A DNA stretch of 64,000 nucleotides from Granulosicoccus sp. (GCA_023301795.1 JALZVU010000018.1:1-64000); one strand, 5' to 3'. Numbered from the stretch's first letter, positions 8,776 through 18,672 are shown. The notes: generated by a model not told the origin, from the letters alone. Made by a program: numbers and translations.

Positions 8776-10251
8776 TCAAACAAAACCAAATCCAACCTGA
8801 AACAGCTTTTCAACTGAATGAATCTCGCTTTTATCAGTGATAAGTAATATCAGGTGATCTTCTGACTCGACGATCAGATCGTGATGCGCAATCATCACTT
8901 TTTCACCTCGTACTACAACCCCGATACTGGCACTCTCCGGCAAGCTGATATCCCCGATGGCACGACCCACCAACTGGGAGGTGTCTTTGTCACCTTTGGC
9001 TACACCTTCCAGTGCTTCGGCTTCACCGCGTCGCAAAGAGTGCACGGCAACCACATCGCCCTGACGCGTGAGCGTCAACAGAGCACCGATGGTTATTTGT
9101 TGAGGTGATATGGCCACATCGATCATGCCATCCTCGATGAGATCAACATAGGCTGGACGGTTAATCAACGACATGACTTTACCGGCACCTTTTTTCTTTG
9201 CCAGCATGGCGGAGAGTATGTTGGCCTCATCGTCGTTAGTCAGCGCACAATAGACATCCATAGCCTCGATATATTCTTTCTTCATTAGATCAAGATCAGC
9301 CGCATCGCCGGTATGCACCTGCGTCCGGGTGAGCACTGATGACAAGTGAATGGCGCGCTCTGGATTCATCTCAACCAGCTTTACATCGTAGTGCTTCTCG
9401 AGCTTTTTGGACAACAGCAAACCAATGTTGCCGCCCCCTGCAATCATGATGCGCCTGCAATTGACCTCGTCATGATGGAACTGGGTTTTTACCTTGGTAG
9501 TATCCTTTCGTTTTCCCATAAAGAAAATAACGTCATCCGTCTTGATGACCGTCTTGCCATCAGGAATGATTGGCTTGTCTGCAACTTCGGGCACCTCTAC
9601 CCGACGGCTGGGGCGTTTGTCGCGTCGACCACGCAACGCGTTCAGAGTGGCTGCCGCCTTGCTTTCTTCCGTCTCCTTCACGCCACGATAGATAGCCACC
9701 ACCCGCGAGTCGATATCAGGCAGCAACACGCGCAGATGCGACAAAGGCCAACCTTCCATAGGCGCACCCTCTTGCACTTTCACACCGACAAGCCGCACAC
9801 GCCCGTCGGCAAAATCCACTACCTGAATGGCGCCAGGGTGCTCGATAATACGTTCTACATGATCGGTAATCAGCTGCTCAGGGCTGATAATGGTATCGAT
9901 CGGGATATTGTCGTTTTTAAACAGGTCCTTCTCTCGAACATATTCTGCCGAGCGGATGCGAGCAATTTTGATCGGTGTTCGGTACAGGCTGTAGGCAATC
10001 TGGATGGCCACGATATTGGTCTCGTCAGAGTCAGTAGCGGCGATAATCATCTCTGCATCTTCAGCCCCGGCCTCTCTCAACACCTCCGGGTGCGAGGCAT
10101 AGCCCACTACAGTCTGAAGCTCTTCTACTTCTTCCAGATGTTTTAACGCTTCAACGTCGGTATCTACCACTACCAGATCATTTTGCTCGGCAGCCAAGCT
10201 GCGAGCGACCGATTGGCCGACCTGTCCAGCACCGAGTACGATTATTTTCAT
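8776..10251 (-). CDS. trkA: Trk system regulatory protein TrkA
   Basis: A peripheral membrane protein that gates TrkH. It has two RCK halves, each with a Rossmann NAD-binding domain (MKIIVLGAGQVGQSVA at the N-terminus and RRIMIAGGGNIGLLLS in the second half) and a TrkA-C domain. At 491 residues it is about 30 longer than the usual ~458. The extra length is a charged Lys/Arg/Glu-rich segment at about 191-226, inside the first TrkA-C domain just before the IIPDGKTVIKTDD block. The gene starts seven bases after the ntrX stop, a link commonly seen in gammaproteobacteria. Confidence 0.95.
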   Translation of the reverse strand: MKIIVLGAGQVGQSVARSLAAEQNDLVVVDTDVEALKHLEEVEELQTVVGYASHPEVLREAGAEDAEMIIAATDSDETNIVAIQIAYSLYRTPIKIARIRSAEYVREKDLFKNDNIPIDTIISPEQLITDHVERIIEHPGAIQVVDFADGRVRLVGVKVQEGAPMEGWPLSHLRVLLPDIDSRVVAIYRGVKETEESKAAATLNALRGRRDKRPSRRVEVPEVADKPIIPDGKTVIKTDDVIFFMGKRKDTTKVKTQFHHDEVNCRRIMIAGGGNIGLLLSKKLEKHYDVKLVEMNPERAIHLSSVLTRTQVHTGDAADLDLMKKEYIEAMDVYCALTNDDEANILSAMLAKKKGAGKVMSLINRPAYVDLIEDGMIDVAISPQQITIGALLTLTRQGDVVAVHSLRRGEAEALEGVAKGDKDTSQLVGRAIGDISLPESASIGVVVRGEKVMIAHHDLIVESEDHLILLITDKSEIHSVEKLFQVGFGFV

Positions 10252-10257
10252 CAGTAA

Positions 10258-11622
10258 TTACACTCGGACCTTATCCAGATCAATATCGAGACTACGCAGT
10301 TTTCTGTACAAATGGGTACGCTCCATTCCAACATGTTTAGCAAGATCCCCAATATTGCCTCCGGTTTTCACCAGACAACGCAGCAGGTACTGTCGCTCAA
10401 AATCAGCACGCGCCTCACGTAGTGGCAAATCGTACCGCAGAGCCAGCGTGGTATCACTGGAATCTACAGCGCCCAAGACACGGTTAATCTCGGCCACCTC
10501 AACCATCGAAGCACCGCCCAGAAGCAAAACACGTTGCACAAGATTCTTCAGCTCCAGCAGGTTGCCAGGCCAATCAAGATTACGCAGGCGATTTTGTGCT
10601 GCAACACTAAAATGGCGATAGCCAAGTCCTTCCTCTTGCACATGCCAGTCCACCAAGCCCTCTAGTAGCGCCGGGATATCTTCAGGATGCTCGCGCAGCG
10701 GCTTGATAGTAAGTGTTTCAGCACACAGCAAACGCGCCAGAACGGGATCGAAACTCCCACGTTTTAATGGCATGGACAAATCTTGACGCGATGAGGCCGC
10801 CAGACGACAACGAAACGACACCTTGTTCGATGAACCCACCCGTAAAAAACCTTGCTGTTCAATAGCTTGCAACAAACACTGTTGTGCGCTACTGGGAAGC
10901 AATTCCACATCAGTCAGAAAAAGCGTGCCTCCCGCTGCCGACTCAAGAAAGCCCATGCTCACAGCCGTTCCGGTTTCTTCTCCAAACAACTCTCTGTGGG
11001 CGTTAACCGACGAAAGCGTGTCACAGCGCAGCTGCACAAAACGACCAGTGAGCTCAGGGTGGCGATCGTGAATACCCTGTGCCAGCAGCACACGGCCGCT
11101 GCCCGATTCACCCAAAAATAATAATGAATGCGTTTTAGTGGCCTGATCATTTACCTGATCGCGCAAGGTTTTCACATAATCGCTGGTACCCAGCAAAAAT
11201 GGCAGCCGGCGAGGTTTGTCCGCAAGCTCACGACCCTGCTCATCGTTACCGAAGTTCTCAGCCAACGCTTTCTCTACCGTGAGTAGTAGTTTGGCAAGTG
11301 ACAAAGGTTTTTCAATAAAATCCACAGCCCCGTGCCGTGTCGCCTCTACCGCCGTTTCAACGGTACCGTGACCCGAGATCATGATGACTGGAAACTTCAG
11401 GCTACCCGCACTTTTCCAAGATTTGAGCAGGGATACCCCATCCATATCAGGCATCCATATATCCAGCAACACCAGATCCGGTGTCGCCTCGTCGATGGCC
11501 AGTTGAGCGGCCGCAGCAGTATCCGCAACCGAGACTGCATAGCCCTCATCTTCCAGTATTTCTTGCAACAAGCCTCGGATATCAGGCTCGTCGTCGACAA
11601 CTAAAATTGAACGTTCATTCAT
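10258..11622 (-). CDS. ntrX: NtrX-like response regulator with degenerate AAA+ domain
   Basis: A 454-residue response regulator paired with NtrY. The receiver domain (1-120) has the acidic pocket VVDDEPD and phosphoacceptor Asp54 in LLDIWMPDMDG. The central AAA+ domain is abnormal: Walker A reads GESGSGRV (171-178) with Arg in place of the catalytic Lys; the region after ELFGEETG is about six residues short and lacks the GAFTGA loop that contacts sigma-54; Walker B reads TLFLTDVE instead of TLFLDEI. The C-terminal Fis-type helix-turn-helix (GGNIGDLAKHVGMERTHLYRKL) is intact. It therefore probably binds DNA without activating sigma-54 promoters. Its start overlaps the ntrY stop by four bases. 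Confidence 0.9.
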   Translation of the reverse strand: MNERSILVVDDEPDIRGLLQEILEDEGYAVSVADTAAAAQLAIDEATPDLVLLDIWMPDMDGVSLLKSWKSAGSLKFPVIMISGHGTVETAVEATRHGAVDFIEKPLSLAKLLLTVEKALAENFGNDEQGRELADKPRRLPFLLGTSDYVKTLRDQVNDQATKTHSLLFLGESGSGRVLLAQGIHDRHPELTGRFVQLRCDTLSSVNAHRELFGEETGTAVSMGFLESAAGGTLFLTDVELLPSSAQQCLLQAIEQQGFLRVGSSNKVSFRCRLAASSRQDLSMPLKRGSFDPVLARLLCAETLTIKPLREHPEDIPALLEGLVDWHVQEEGLGYRHFSVAAQNRLRNLDWPGNLLELKNLVQRVLLLGGASMVEVAEINRVLGAVDSSDTTLALRYDLPLREARADFERQYLLRCLVKTGGNIGDLAKHVGMERTHLYRKLRSLDIDLDKVRV

Positions 11623-13835
11623 GCGGCATCTCCGCGAAGCTGCAAGCTGGAAGAATAAGGCAAACTGATAATTACGGCAGCACCGCCGCCCGCTAGATTC
11701 TCGGCACGTATCTTTCCATTATGCTCCTCTACGATCTTCTTGACGATCGCAAGCCCCAAACCGGTCCCTTTGGGCTTGGACGATACATAAGGTTCGAACA
11801 CTCGGTCCATTATATCCAGCCGAAAGCCAGGCCCCCTATCTTCGGCGATAATATCCAGCATGTCAGTGCCAGATCCGGTGCGCACACGCGTGGACAGGTT
11901 AACCACTTGAGGCATCTTGCCCTGCTGGGCTTCCAGCGCATTCTTGACCAGGTTATGCGTTAGCTGACGCATGCGGGGCGGGTCCATCGACAAGTGTGGG
12001 TCCGCCTCTGAAAGACTCAAGTTAATCTGCACCGAATGCTCAGTGTCCGTGTACAAATCAGCCACTTCGCTCAACAGCTGATTCATGCTGGTAGGCACCA
12101 GAGTGAGGTTAGGTGTGGAAGCATATTCTGCAAACGCATTGACCATGCCCTTAAGTGAATCCACCTGATTTTCAATGGTGTGCGTCAAACGTTCCAGTAG
12201 CTCCGCATCACGATCTTCCAGCTTGTTCGCGAACTTATGTCGTAGCCGCTCTGCGGATAACTGAATGGGCGTCAACGGGTTTTTAATTTCGTGAGCAAGT
12301 CTTCGAGCCACCTCACTCCAGGCAGCATCACGTTGTGCGCTAATCAGATTCGTCATGTCGTCAATGACGATAACGCGTCCAGTAAGTTGGTCCGACGAAT
12401 CAAGCAGCACTGTGCCACGACAAAACAGAAAACGTCGACCGCCCTCGTCATACACCTCGATCTCACACGACCATTCGTTGTCAGCGTGCTGCTCTAGCGG
12501 TACTCGCACCTGCTCGCTGAACTGCGCCACCACGCTGTTATCCTGGGCGTCGTACGTGAGCGCTTGCCCACGAATCTGCATCAGTTCTTGCCCCAGGATA
12601 GAACCTGCCGCGCGGTTACTGGTAAGCACATTGTTTTGCGCATCCAGCGTAATAACGCCACTAGAGATTTGCCCGAGAACTGCCTGTAATCGAGCTCGCT
12701 GACGCTCAACCTGTTGCTGGCTGTGTTCCGCGCTCTGGCGGCTTTGCTCAAGCTGCAGCGTCATATAATTGAACGACTGAACCAGAAAGCCCAGCTCATC
12801 ATTCTGGGTACGCTTGTAGATGCGAGTGGCGTAGTTGCCTTGCGCCACTGAGCGCGTGCCCTCCACCAGATCATGAATAGGCATCATCATTCTCCTGGCA
12901 GCATATAAGGCAAACCACAAGGCCATCATCACTGACAGTAACAAGGCCAGAGTCAATGTCAGCATAGAGCTGATCATCAGCGGATCACGCAAAAATACCA
13001 GTTGCCGATATTGCTGATAACTCGACTGGACGCTCTCAGCCAGATCTGCTGAACTTTCAGCGATCGGGTACAGGGCTTGTAGTACTGAATTTTCGCTCGA
13101 CGCATCCTCAGCAAAAACCGGAGTAACTACCCTTATATATAGTTCACCCCGCCCGATGGGATCAACGCCTACGTACGACAAGCCTTGCTGGGCACGGGTA
13201 ACCAGATCATTTTCTGGTCGGTTCGGCTGGAAAGAGATGCTATCCAATAAGCCAGTGGACGCAATAATACGATTATCAGGCCCGATGAGCGTCATCTCAC
13301 TGGCATCGGTGCCAGAGGTCAAAGCGTTGAGCTCGATGACGGCAACCGATTCACTAACACCCACCAGCTGCTCGGCAATACCCAGGGTATCGCGCTGCAG
13401 CATACTCATTTGCAACTCCAACGACTCGCGACTCAGCTCCAAAGCATCGTCCAAGGCTTTATCTATTTCCAGATCAAAGTAGCTGTTAATGTTCGCCCGC
13501 AGAAATCGGATAGAGAATCCATACACCAGTGTGACGGGTACCAACGCTAAAAGCACCGACACAATCACAAGCTTTACCGTCAGCCTGGAACCTGCAATGC
13601 GCGCTCTGAATTCTTTCATCAGGCGCCAACCATTGATAATGATCAGAACCGCGATAAAGCACAACGCCAGTGCATTACCTATCAACAACCAGTGATAAAA
13701 CTGCCCGAAACGCTCGAGCTGAAGCGCAATGGTACTCAGCACATATAACGAGGCAATAAGTACCACGAACAGCAAGCCCATCAACACAGCACTGCTCAAC
13801 AATCGTTGCCGCAGTATGTTCAGATAACTGACCAT
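11619..13835 (-). CDS. ntrY: NtrY-like membrane sensor histidine kinase
   Basis: Sensor kinase of the NtrYX system. The ATG at 13835 is chosen because GGAG lies seven bases before it; a longer TTG start at 13862 is possible. It overlaps the DUF4390 stop by 16 bases. Order: two N-terminal membrane helices, a basic juxtamembrane region and a third helix, a periplasmic domain, a fourth helix, HAMP (near the MMMPIHDLVEGTRSVAQGN segment), PAS, HisKA with LAHEIKNPLTPIQ (His515), and HATPase with NLVKNALEAQ, DRGPGF and GTGLGLAIVKKI. All kinase boxes are intact. The partner is the NtrX-like regulator downstream; a role in nitrogen or redox signalling is known for the family. Confidence 0.92.
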   Translation of the reverse strand: MVSYLNILRQRLLSSAVLMGLLFVVLIASLYVLSTIALQLERFGQFYHWLLIGNALALCFIAVLIIINGWRLMKEFRARIAGSRLTVKLVIVSVLLALVPVTLVYGFSIRFLRANINSYFDLEIDKALDDALELSRESLELQMSMLQRDTLGIAEQLVGVSESVAVIELNALTSGTDASEMTLIGPDNRIIASTGLLDSISFQPNRPENDLVTRAQQGLSYVGVDPIGRGELYIRVVTPVFAEDASSENSVLQALYPIAESSADLAESVQSSYQQYRQLVFLRDPLMISSMLTLTLALLLSVMMALWFALYAARRMMMPIHDLVEGTRSVAQGNYATRIYKRTQNDELGFLVQSFNYMTLQLEQSRQSAEHSQQQVERQRARLQAVLGQISSGVITLDAQNNVLTSNRAAGSILGQELMQIRGQALTYDAQDNSVVAQFSEQVRVPLEQHADNEWSCEIEVYDEGGRRFLFCRGTVLLDSSDQLTGRVIVIDDMTNLISAQRDAAWSEVARRLAHEIKNPLTPIQLSAERLRHKFANKLEDRDAELLERLTHTIENQVDSLKGMVNAFAEYASTPNLTLVPTSMNQLLSEVADLYTDTEHSVQINLSLSEADPHLSMDPPRMRQLTHNLVKNALEAQQGKMPQVVNLSTRVRTGSGTDMLDIIAEDRGPGFRLDIMDRVFEPYVSSKPKGTGLGLAIVKKIVEEHNGKIRAENLAGGGAAVIISLPYSSSLQLRGDAA

Positions 13836-14422
13836 CGATACTCCGGGCTCTTCAGTGACCAACTGGAACGGATGATGGGCTGCAACGGCAGCGGCAGTGC
13901 AGATTGAAGCAGGCTCATATCCAATATTGCCAAAATATCATCACTCGCCATCGAACGTAATTGCTGAGTATCAAGCTCGAAACTGGCCGGGCTAAGCTCT
14001 CCAAGACCTGCAAGCGCGGAGCTTAACGAGCGAAAATTCCGATTTACATCGGTCTCTAACGTACGCACGCGATAATGACGCGTCAGCTCATAATAGGTCA
14101 GTGTGTAGCGTCTTTGTACATCGACAATGGTTCGATCCAGCCACCACGTGCGCGGCTGCAGAACCTGCAAGCTCAATACAAACGTTAGCGGCACACCATT
14201 ATCCAAACCCGCTTCAACCGTTGCAGGAAGCGTGATGCGCGCATCAGCACTCAAGTGAAGCTGTTGTTTTTCAACCTCCACCTGCATGTCGCTGAGCGTA
14301 ATACCGTTATCTTCAGCATTCGATGCAGCCTTCCAGAATTTCCAGAATACTGACGCCCCTAGCAATAGGACCAGTAACGACACTAACCCTACCGACCTGG
14401 TCAATGCTGCGCCGCCCGTCAT
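13820..14422 (-). CDS. DUF4390 domain-containing protein
   Basis: A 200-residue protein with a single N-terminal hydrophobic segment (VGLVSLLVLLLGASVFW) that is either a signal peptide or a membrane anchor, followed by a domain matching DUF4390: short beta strands with VEAGLDNGVPLTFVLSLQV, then WWLDRTIVDVQRRYTLTYY. These proteins are usually found, as here, between rsmB and ntrY. Function is unknown; a periplasmic or membrane-associated role is inferred from the leader. The start overlaps the rsmB stop by four bases and the end overlaps ntrY, so the three genes are very likely one transcript. Confidence 0.85.
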   Translation of the reverse strand: MTGGAALTRSVGLVSLLVLLLGASVFWKFWKAASNAEDNGITLSDMQVEVEKQQLHLSADARITLPATVEAGLDNGVPLTFVLSLQVLQPRTWWLDRTIVDVQRRYTLTYYELTRHYRVRTLETDVNRNFRSLSSALAGLGELSPASFELDTQQLRSMASDDILAILDMSLLQSALPLPLQPIIRSSWSLKSPEYRWSVI

Positions 14423-15720
14423 GCGTTGCGTTTCTGAAGCGCCGCGTAGAAGAATCCATCCATGCTCTGTTCACCCGGGAAAATCTGGCGAGCACCCTCA
14501 AGAGCACAAGCATCATCAGTGCGCTTTATGAACGCATCCACCTGATGCTCGTTTTCAGCTTTTAAAATCGAACAGGTTGCATATAGCAGCACACCGCCTG
14601 GGTTTAGCGTCTGCCACAGTGCATCCAGCAGCTCAGCTTGGGTTTGTGCCAGAGTTGCAATATCGGTATCACGGCGCAGTAGCTTGATATCCGGATGTCT
14701 GCGGATAACACCGGTTCCCGAGCAGGGAGCATCCAGCAATATTGCATCGAAATTATTGCCGTCCCACCAGGCATCAGGCTGTGACGCATCGCCATGTAAA
14801 ACCTCAACCACTGACTCCAGAGCAAGGCGCTTCAATGCTGACGCTACGCTGGACAAGCGTGTCTCATCAAAATCGATAGCGCTCATTTGCGAATACCATC
14901 CAGACTCTGCAGCATAGGCAGTTTTACCGCCCGGCGCTGCACAAGCATCCAGCAAACGAGAGCCTTTGGGTACATGTTTTGCCAGCATTTGAGCCGCAGA
15001 TTGAGCTGCACCGTCCTGAACACTGACATCACCCGCTTCAAACCCGGGTAGCCGACTAACCGGCACAGGCGCATCCAGTACAAGTGCCCATGGGAGCTGA
15101 GGTAAAGTTGTTGCGGACATACCATCAGCAGATAAACGTTGTTGATAATCCTCGAGGCTGCCGCGCTGTTGATTAACCCGCAAACACATCGGTGCCTGTA
15201 GGTTATTGGCTGCACAGATGGCCTCCCACTGATCTGGCCAATCACGTTGAAACTGTGAGATTAGCCATTGCGGATGACTGTGCAAACCAGTCTCAACCAA
15301 ACCGCTTTGCAATGATTCAAGCTGACGCTGGTAATTTCTCAGTACCGCATTAACAAGCCCACGCGCCCACGGCTTCTTCAATCGTTTTACTACTTTCACC
15401 GTCTCGTCCACAGCAGCGTGAGAAGCGGTCGGGGTGTGCATAAGCTGGAATACACCCAATTGCATCAACAGATAGACATCTTTGTCCTTGGCTTTTAACG
15501 GCTTGTCCAGCAGCTGATCCACCAGGCCTTCCAATTGGTGTGCCCAACGACACCAACCGAAGCTCCAGGCTTGCAGTTGAGCCTGCTCACCTTCGGCCAC
15601 ACGCAGCTGGGCTTCAGGTAAAAGACGGGTTAATGAGCCGCTGTTGCTTTGCAGGCGCAGCATCAACTGCAAACATTGATAACGCAGATTAGTGGCCGAA
15701 TCGGCAATTTTCTGAGTCAT
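14419..15720 (-). CDS. rsmB: 16S rRNA m5C967 methyltransferase RsmB
   Basis: A 433-residue protein that methylates C967 of 16S rRNA. The N-terminal NusB-like domain (about 1-140; LLMQLGVFQLMHTPTASHAAVDETV) is followed by the catalytic Rossmann domain with SAM motif LLDACAAPGGKTAY, the motif IV block LLDAPCSGTGVIRRHPDIK carrying one conserved cysteine, and motif VI LLYATCSILKAENEHQV carrying the nucleophilic cysteine. Length is normal for the family. It begins four bases after the fmt stop and overlaps the DUF4390 start, matching the def-fmt-rsmB order common in bacteria. Confidence 0.95.
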   Translation of the reverse strand: MTQKIADSATNLRYQCLQLMLRLQSNSGSLTRLLPEAQLRVAEGEQAQLQAWSFGWCRWAHQLEGLVDQLLDKPLKAKDKDVYLLMQLGVFQLMHTPTASHAAVDETVKVVKRLKKPWARGLVNAVLRNYQRQLESLQSGLVETGLHSHPQWLISQFQRDWPDQWEAICAANNLQAPMCLRVNQQRGSLEDYQQRLSADGMSATTLPQLPWALVLDAPVPVSRLPGFEAGDVSVQDGAAQSAAQMLAKHVPKGSRLLDACAAPGGKTAYAAESGWYSQMSAIDFDETRLSSVASALKRLALESVVEVLHGDASQPDAWWDGNNFDAILLDAPCSGTGVIRRHPDIKLLRRDTDIATLAQTQAELLDALWQTLNPGGVLLYATCSILKAENEHQVDAFIKRTDDACALEGARQIFPGEQSMDGFFYAALQKRNA

Positions 15721-15724
15721 TTTA

Positions 15725-16687
15725 CTAGCTCGTTAATGCACTGAATGATTCAGCCAACAAGGGCTGATTGCGTGCAAAGTCGGCAGCGCTCTGAGCTTTT
15801 TTCCCCGGCCACTGCAATGTAAGAAACTCGATATCCTGATCACCTGCCCGCACGCGGACCGCATCATTAGTGACGCCTACAACGGTGCCAGGCAATGCTG
15901 CCTCATCGGCACACCCATCGGCAGGTAGCCGACTCTCCCACAATCTGACGCGTTGCCCACACAGCTGGCCCTCAGCCACCGGCCATGGATTAAATGCGCG
16001 TACACGCCGATGCAACTCAGCGGCACACAGCTGAAAATCAAGAGCAGCCTCGAATTTTGTCAACTTCTCTGCATAGGTGACACCCGCATCTGGCTGCGCC
16101 ACAGCGGGTAGATCGCCTTGGCAACGCCCGCGCAAGGCTTCAAGCAGTGCCTGCGCACCCAACGCTGCCAACCGGTCATGCAGTTGGGCAACTGACTCGT
16201 CAGCACCGATGTCACAGTGCCTTGTAAGCAACACACCCCCTGTATCAAGGCCAGCGTCCATCTGCATGATGCACACACCGGTTTGCTCATCACCAGCAAG
16301 AATAGCCCGGTGAATAGGGGCCGCCCCTCGCCATCGAGGTAAAAGGGAGGCGTGAATGTTCAGACAACCCAAGGCTGGCAGCTGGAGTACAGCTTCAGGC
16401 AATATAAGCCCGTAGGCCGCCACCACCAACACATCAGCGCCCAGAGCTGCGAACGCCTCGCGCGCCTCATCAGACTTTAGAGACACAGGCTGCTGCACCG
16501 GTACATTGGCAGCCAAAGCGCGCATTTTTACAGCACTGGGCGTCAGCTTGCGGCCACGCCCCGCCGGGCGATCCGGTTGCGTCAGAACACCCACCAGCTC
16601 ATGTTCGCTGCCCAGTAGCGCATCCAGAGCCACCGCAGCGAACTCAGGTGTGCCAGCAAAGGCGACTTTCAGGCGATCACAATTCAT
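15725..16687 (-). CDS. fmt: Methionyl-tRNA formyltransferase
   Basis: Formylates initiator Met-tRNA using 10-formyl-tetrahydrofolate. The 320-residue protein has the N-terminal formyltransferase domain with VAFAGTPEFAAVAL, the flexible loop QPDRPAGRGRK, and the catalytic block NIHASLLPRWRGAAPI (Asn, His) with QMDAGLDTGGVL supplying the conserved Asp. The C-terminal tRNA-binding domain starts near residue 205 with KLTKFEAALDF and HRRVRAFNPWP. It lies in the usual def-fmt-rsmB order; def is upstream after a gap of about 50 bases. Confidence 0.96.
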   Translation of the reverse strand: MNCDRLKVAFAGTPEFAAVALDALLGSEHELVGVLTQPDRPAGRGRKLTPSAVKMRALAANVPVQQPVSLKSDEAREAFAALGADVLVVAAYGLILPEAVLQLPALGCLNIHASLLPRWRGAAPIHRAILAGDEQTGVCIMQMDAGLDTGGVLLTRHCDIGADESVAQLHDRLAALGAQALLEALRGRCQGDLPAVAQPDAGVTYAEKLTKFEAALDFQLCAAELHRRVRAFNPWPVAEGQLCGQRVRLWESRLPADGCADEAALPGTVVGVTNDAVRVRAGDQDIEFLTLQWPGKKAQSAADFARNQPLLAESFSALTS

Positions 16688-16737
16688 GGTGTTACCGAGG
16701 GGTGAGAAGCGAGGTCAGTGCCGGACGATACACCTAT

Positions 16738-17328
16738 TCAGTGGCGCTCTGGGCGCTCTGGCAAATCATCCAGGTCAGCGCCATCGCGAATCCACTTCTC
16801 CATGCGTTTGCGGATACGGTTACGCTTCAGAATTGAGAGGTAGTCCACAAATAACTTTCCGTCCAAATGATCGATTTCGTGCTGAATACACACCGCCAAT
16901 AACCCGTCAGCATCCATTTCGAACGGATTCCCTTCACGATCTATAGCCTCGATCCGCACATCAGCGGGGCGCTTGACGCTCTCATAAACCCCAGGGATCG
17001 ACAGGCAGCCTTCTTGCATCTCGGCGACACCTTCAGAGCTTGTGATGATGGGATTTATAAATATCAGCGGCGTGTTATTTTCTTCAGAAACATCAATAAC
17101 AACAACACGTTGGTGAACATTAACCTGTGTCGCAGCCAGCCCGATACCGGGTGCGTCGTACATGGTTTCCAACATGTTATCGACAAGCTTGGCAACCTCG
17201 CCATCGACGTTTTTCACCTGCGAGGCGTTGCGGCGAAGCAAAGGGTCTGGGTAGTAAAGGATATCAAGCAGTGACACGACTAGGTTTCCGACAGGGGCTG
17301 GTGCTCCAATAATACCAGCCACAGACAC
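16738..17328 (-). CDS. def: Peptide deformylase
   Basis: Removes the formyl group from nascent N-terminal methionine. All three family motifs are present: [17 protein letters not shown] (zinc-ligand Cys) and [12 protein letters not shown] (two His ligands and the catalytic Glu). The chosen GTG start at 17328 is preceded by AAAGGAGATGCC, a good ribosome binding site, and gives 196 residues; an internal GTG at 17277 would match the usual family N-terminus ([14 protein letters not shown]) more closely. The extra 17 residues are thus either a real extension or a mis-chosen start. It is divergent from the LysM gene, with an 84-base intergenic promoter region. Confidence 0.93.
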   Translation of the reverse strand: MSVAGIIGAPAPVGNLVVSLLDILYYPDPLLRRNASQVKNVDGEVAKLVDNMLETMYDAPGIGLAATQVNVHQRVVVIDVSEENNTPLIFINPIITSSEGVAEMQEGCLSIPGVYESVKRPADVRIEAIDREGNPFEMDADGLLAVCIQHEIDHLDGKLFVDYLSILKRNRIRKRMEKWIRDGADLDDLPERPERH

Positions 17329-17412
17329 GGCATCTCCTTTGCATCTTAAGGTTTATGTCGCACAGCCGATCTATCCGGTTGTTATCACCCTAACGAGGGA
17401 GAGTATCCCAGC

Positions 17413-18672
17413 ATGGCCCTACACATGACTTCAACAACTGCACGCTTGAATCTGGCAGTTTGTCTGTCGCTTATCCTAGCTTCCTGTTCTACAGGCAAAG
17501 GCCCTTCGGCAATAGCCGTAGCCTCTGCGACTAGTGATAGCAGTCAGCGATTCAGCGCTGAAGAACTTCAGTACGCCGGTACTCCTACCGCCTACACGCG
17601 GACCTACGTCAACTCGGATGACATAGAAGCCAACGCGCCCGAGGTGTATACGGTGGTACGCGGTGACACCTTGTGGGATATCTCGGATCGTTTTCTGAAA
17701 GAACCATGGCGCTGGCCTGAAATCTGGGGGTATAACCCTCAAGTGCATAACCCACACCTGATTTATCCGAAAGACGAGTTGGCGCTGAATTATGTAAATG
17801 GCAAACCGATACTCTCACTCACACGCAATGGAAAGCTTATTCCAATAGAGGACAAATCACCGACTCTGGCGGGTGCAAACAAACCTACGGATACCAGTGA
17901 TGTCGAGGGCGCCAACGGGGGGGCACGGGTAAAGCTTGCTCCCAGAATTCGCGTCACTTCACTCGATGACGCCATTCCGATGATTGCTAGCGACGCTATT
18001 TCTCATTTGCTCGTGAGCTCACGTGTTGTGGACGAACGCACAACCTACAACGCGCCCTACGTTCTCGCCAACAGCGACAACACGCTCGCAAGCTCTGTCG
18101 GCAACAAAATCTACGTGCGTGGCCGCGTGAGCCGCGACGAGACAAACTATGGCGTATTTCGCAAAAGCAATCGTCCCCTGATTGATCCGGCTAACGGTGC
18201 CAGCCTGGGCTTTGAGGTTACGCACGTGGCGGATGCCAAATTACTCAGCGTTGGTGAGCCTTCCACGATGATAATCACGGATAACAAGCAGGAAACCATA
18301 GCGGGGGATCTTTTACTGCCTATGGCCACGGGCAAAACCACTCACACCTACACACCACGTATGCCCGAACTACGCGGTGAGGGGCGAGTTGTCTCTTTGG
18401 TGAATGCCATTTCTCAATCTGGTCGAAATCAGGTTGTCGTGCTCAATGTAGGCGACAACTCCAGCATCCAGGAAGGCGATGTACTGGCCGTAGAGACTCG
18501 CGGCGTGAATGTGGTGGACAAAAGACGCAGCGGAACTCGGGAAACTGTCAAATTACCCAACGAACGCACAGGTGTATTGCTGGTCTTTAAGACCTTTGAC
18601 AAGGTAAGCTACGCATTAGTCATGGAATCGACTCGCCCGATCAAGGTCAATGACATTGTAACGGGCATCTAA
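17413..18672 (+). CDS. LysM-domain lipoprotein
   Basis: A 419-residue envelope protein. The N-terminus is a lipoprotein signal: a hydrophobic run ending in a lipobox ILASC, with Cys25 as the lipidation site. A LysM peptidoglycan-binding domain follows at about 78-123 (VYTVVRGDTLWDISDRFLK to IYPKDEL). The rest has a beta-rich repeated organisation with VYVRGRVS-like strands and no catalytic motif, so it probably binds rather than cuts the wall. A start at the internal ATG 17425 is possible; GAGGGAGA lies upstream of the chosen ATG. It is divergent from def and precedes dprA, as in many gammaproteobacteria. Confidence 0.9.
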   Translation: MALHMTSTTARLNLAVCLSLILASCSTGKGPSAIAVASATSDSSQRFSAEELQYAGTPTAYTRTYVNSDDIEANAPEVYTVVRGDTLWDISDRFLKEPWRWPEIWGYNPQVHNPHLIYPKDELALNYVNGKPILSLTRNGKLIPIEDKSPTLAGANKPTDTSDVEGANGGARVKLAPRIRVTSLDDAIPMIASDAISHLLVSSRVVDERTTYNAPYVLANSDNTLASSVGNKIYVRGRVSRDETNYGVFRKSNRPLIDPANGASLGFEVTHVADAKLLSVGEPSTMIITDNKQETIAGDLLLPMATGKTTHTYTPRMPELRGEGRVVSLVNAISQSGRNQVVVLNVGDNSSIQEGDVLAVETRGVNVVDKRRSGTRETVKLPNERTGVLLVFKTFDKVSYALVMESTRPIKVNDIVTGI

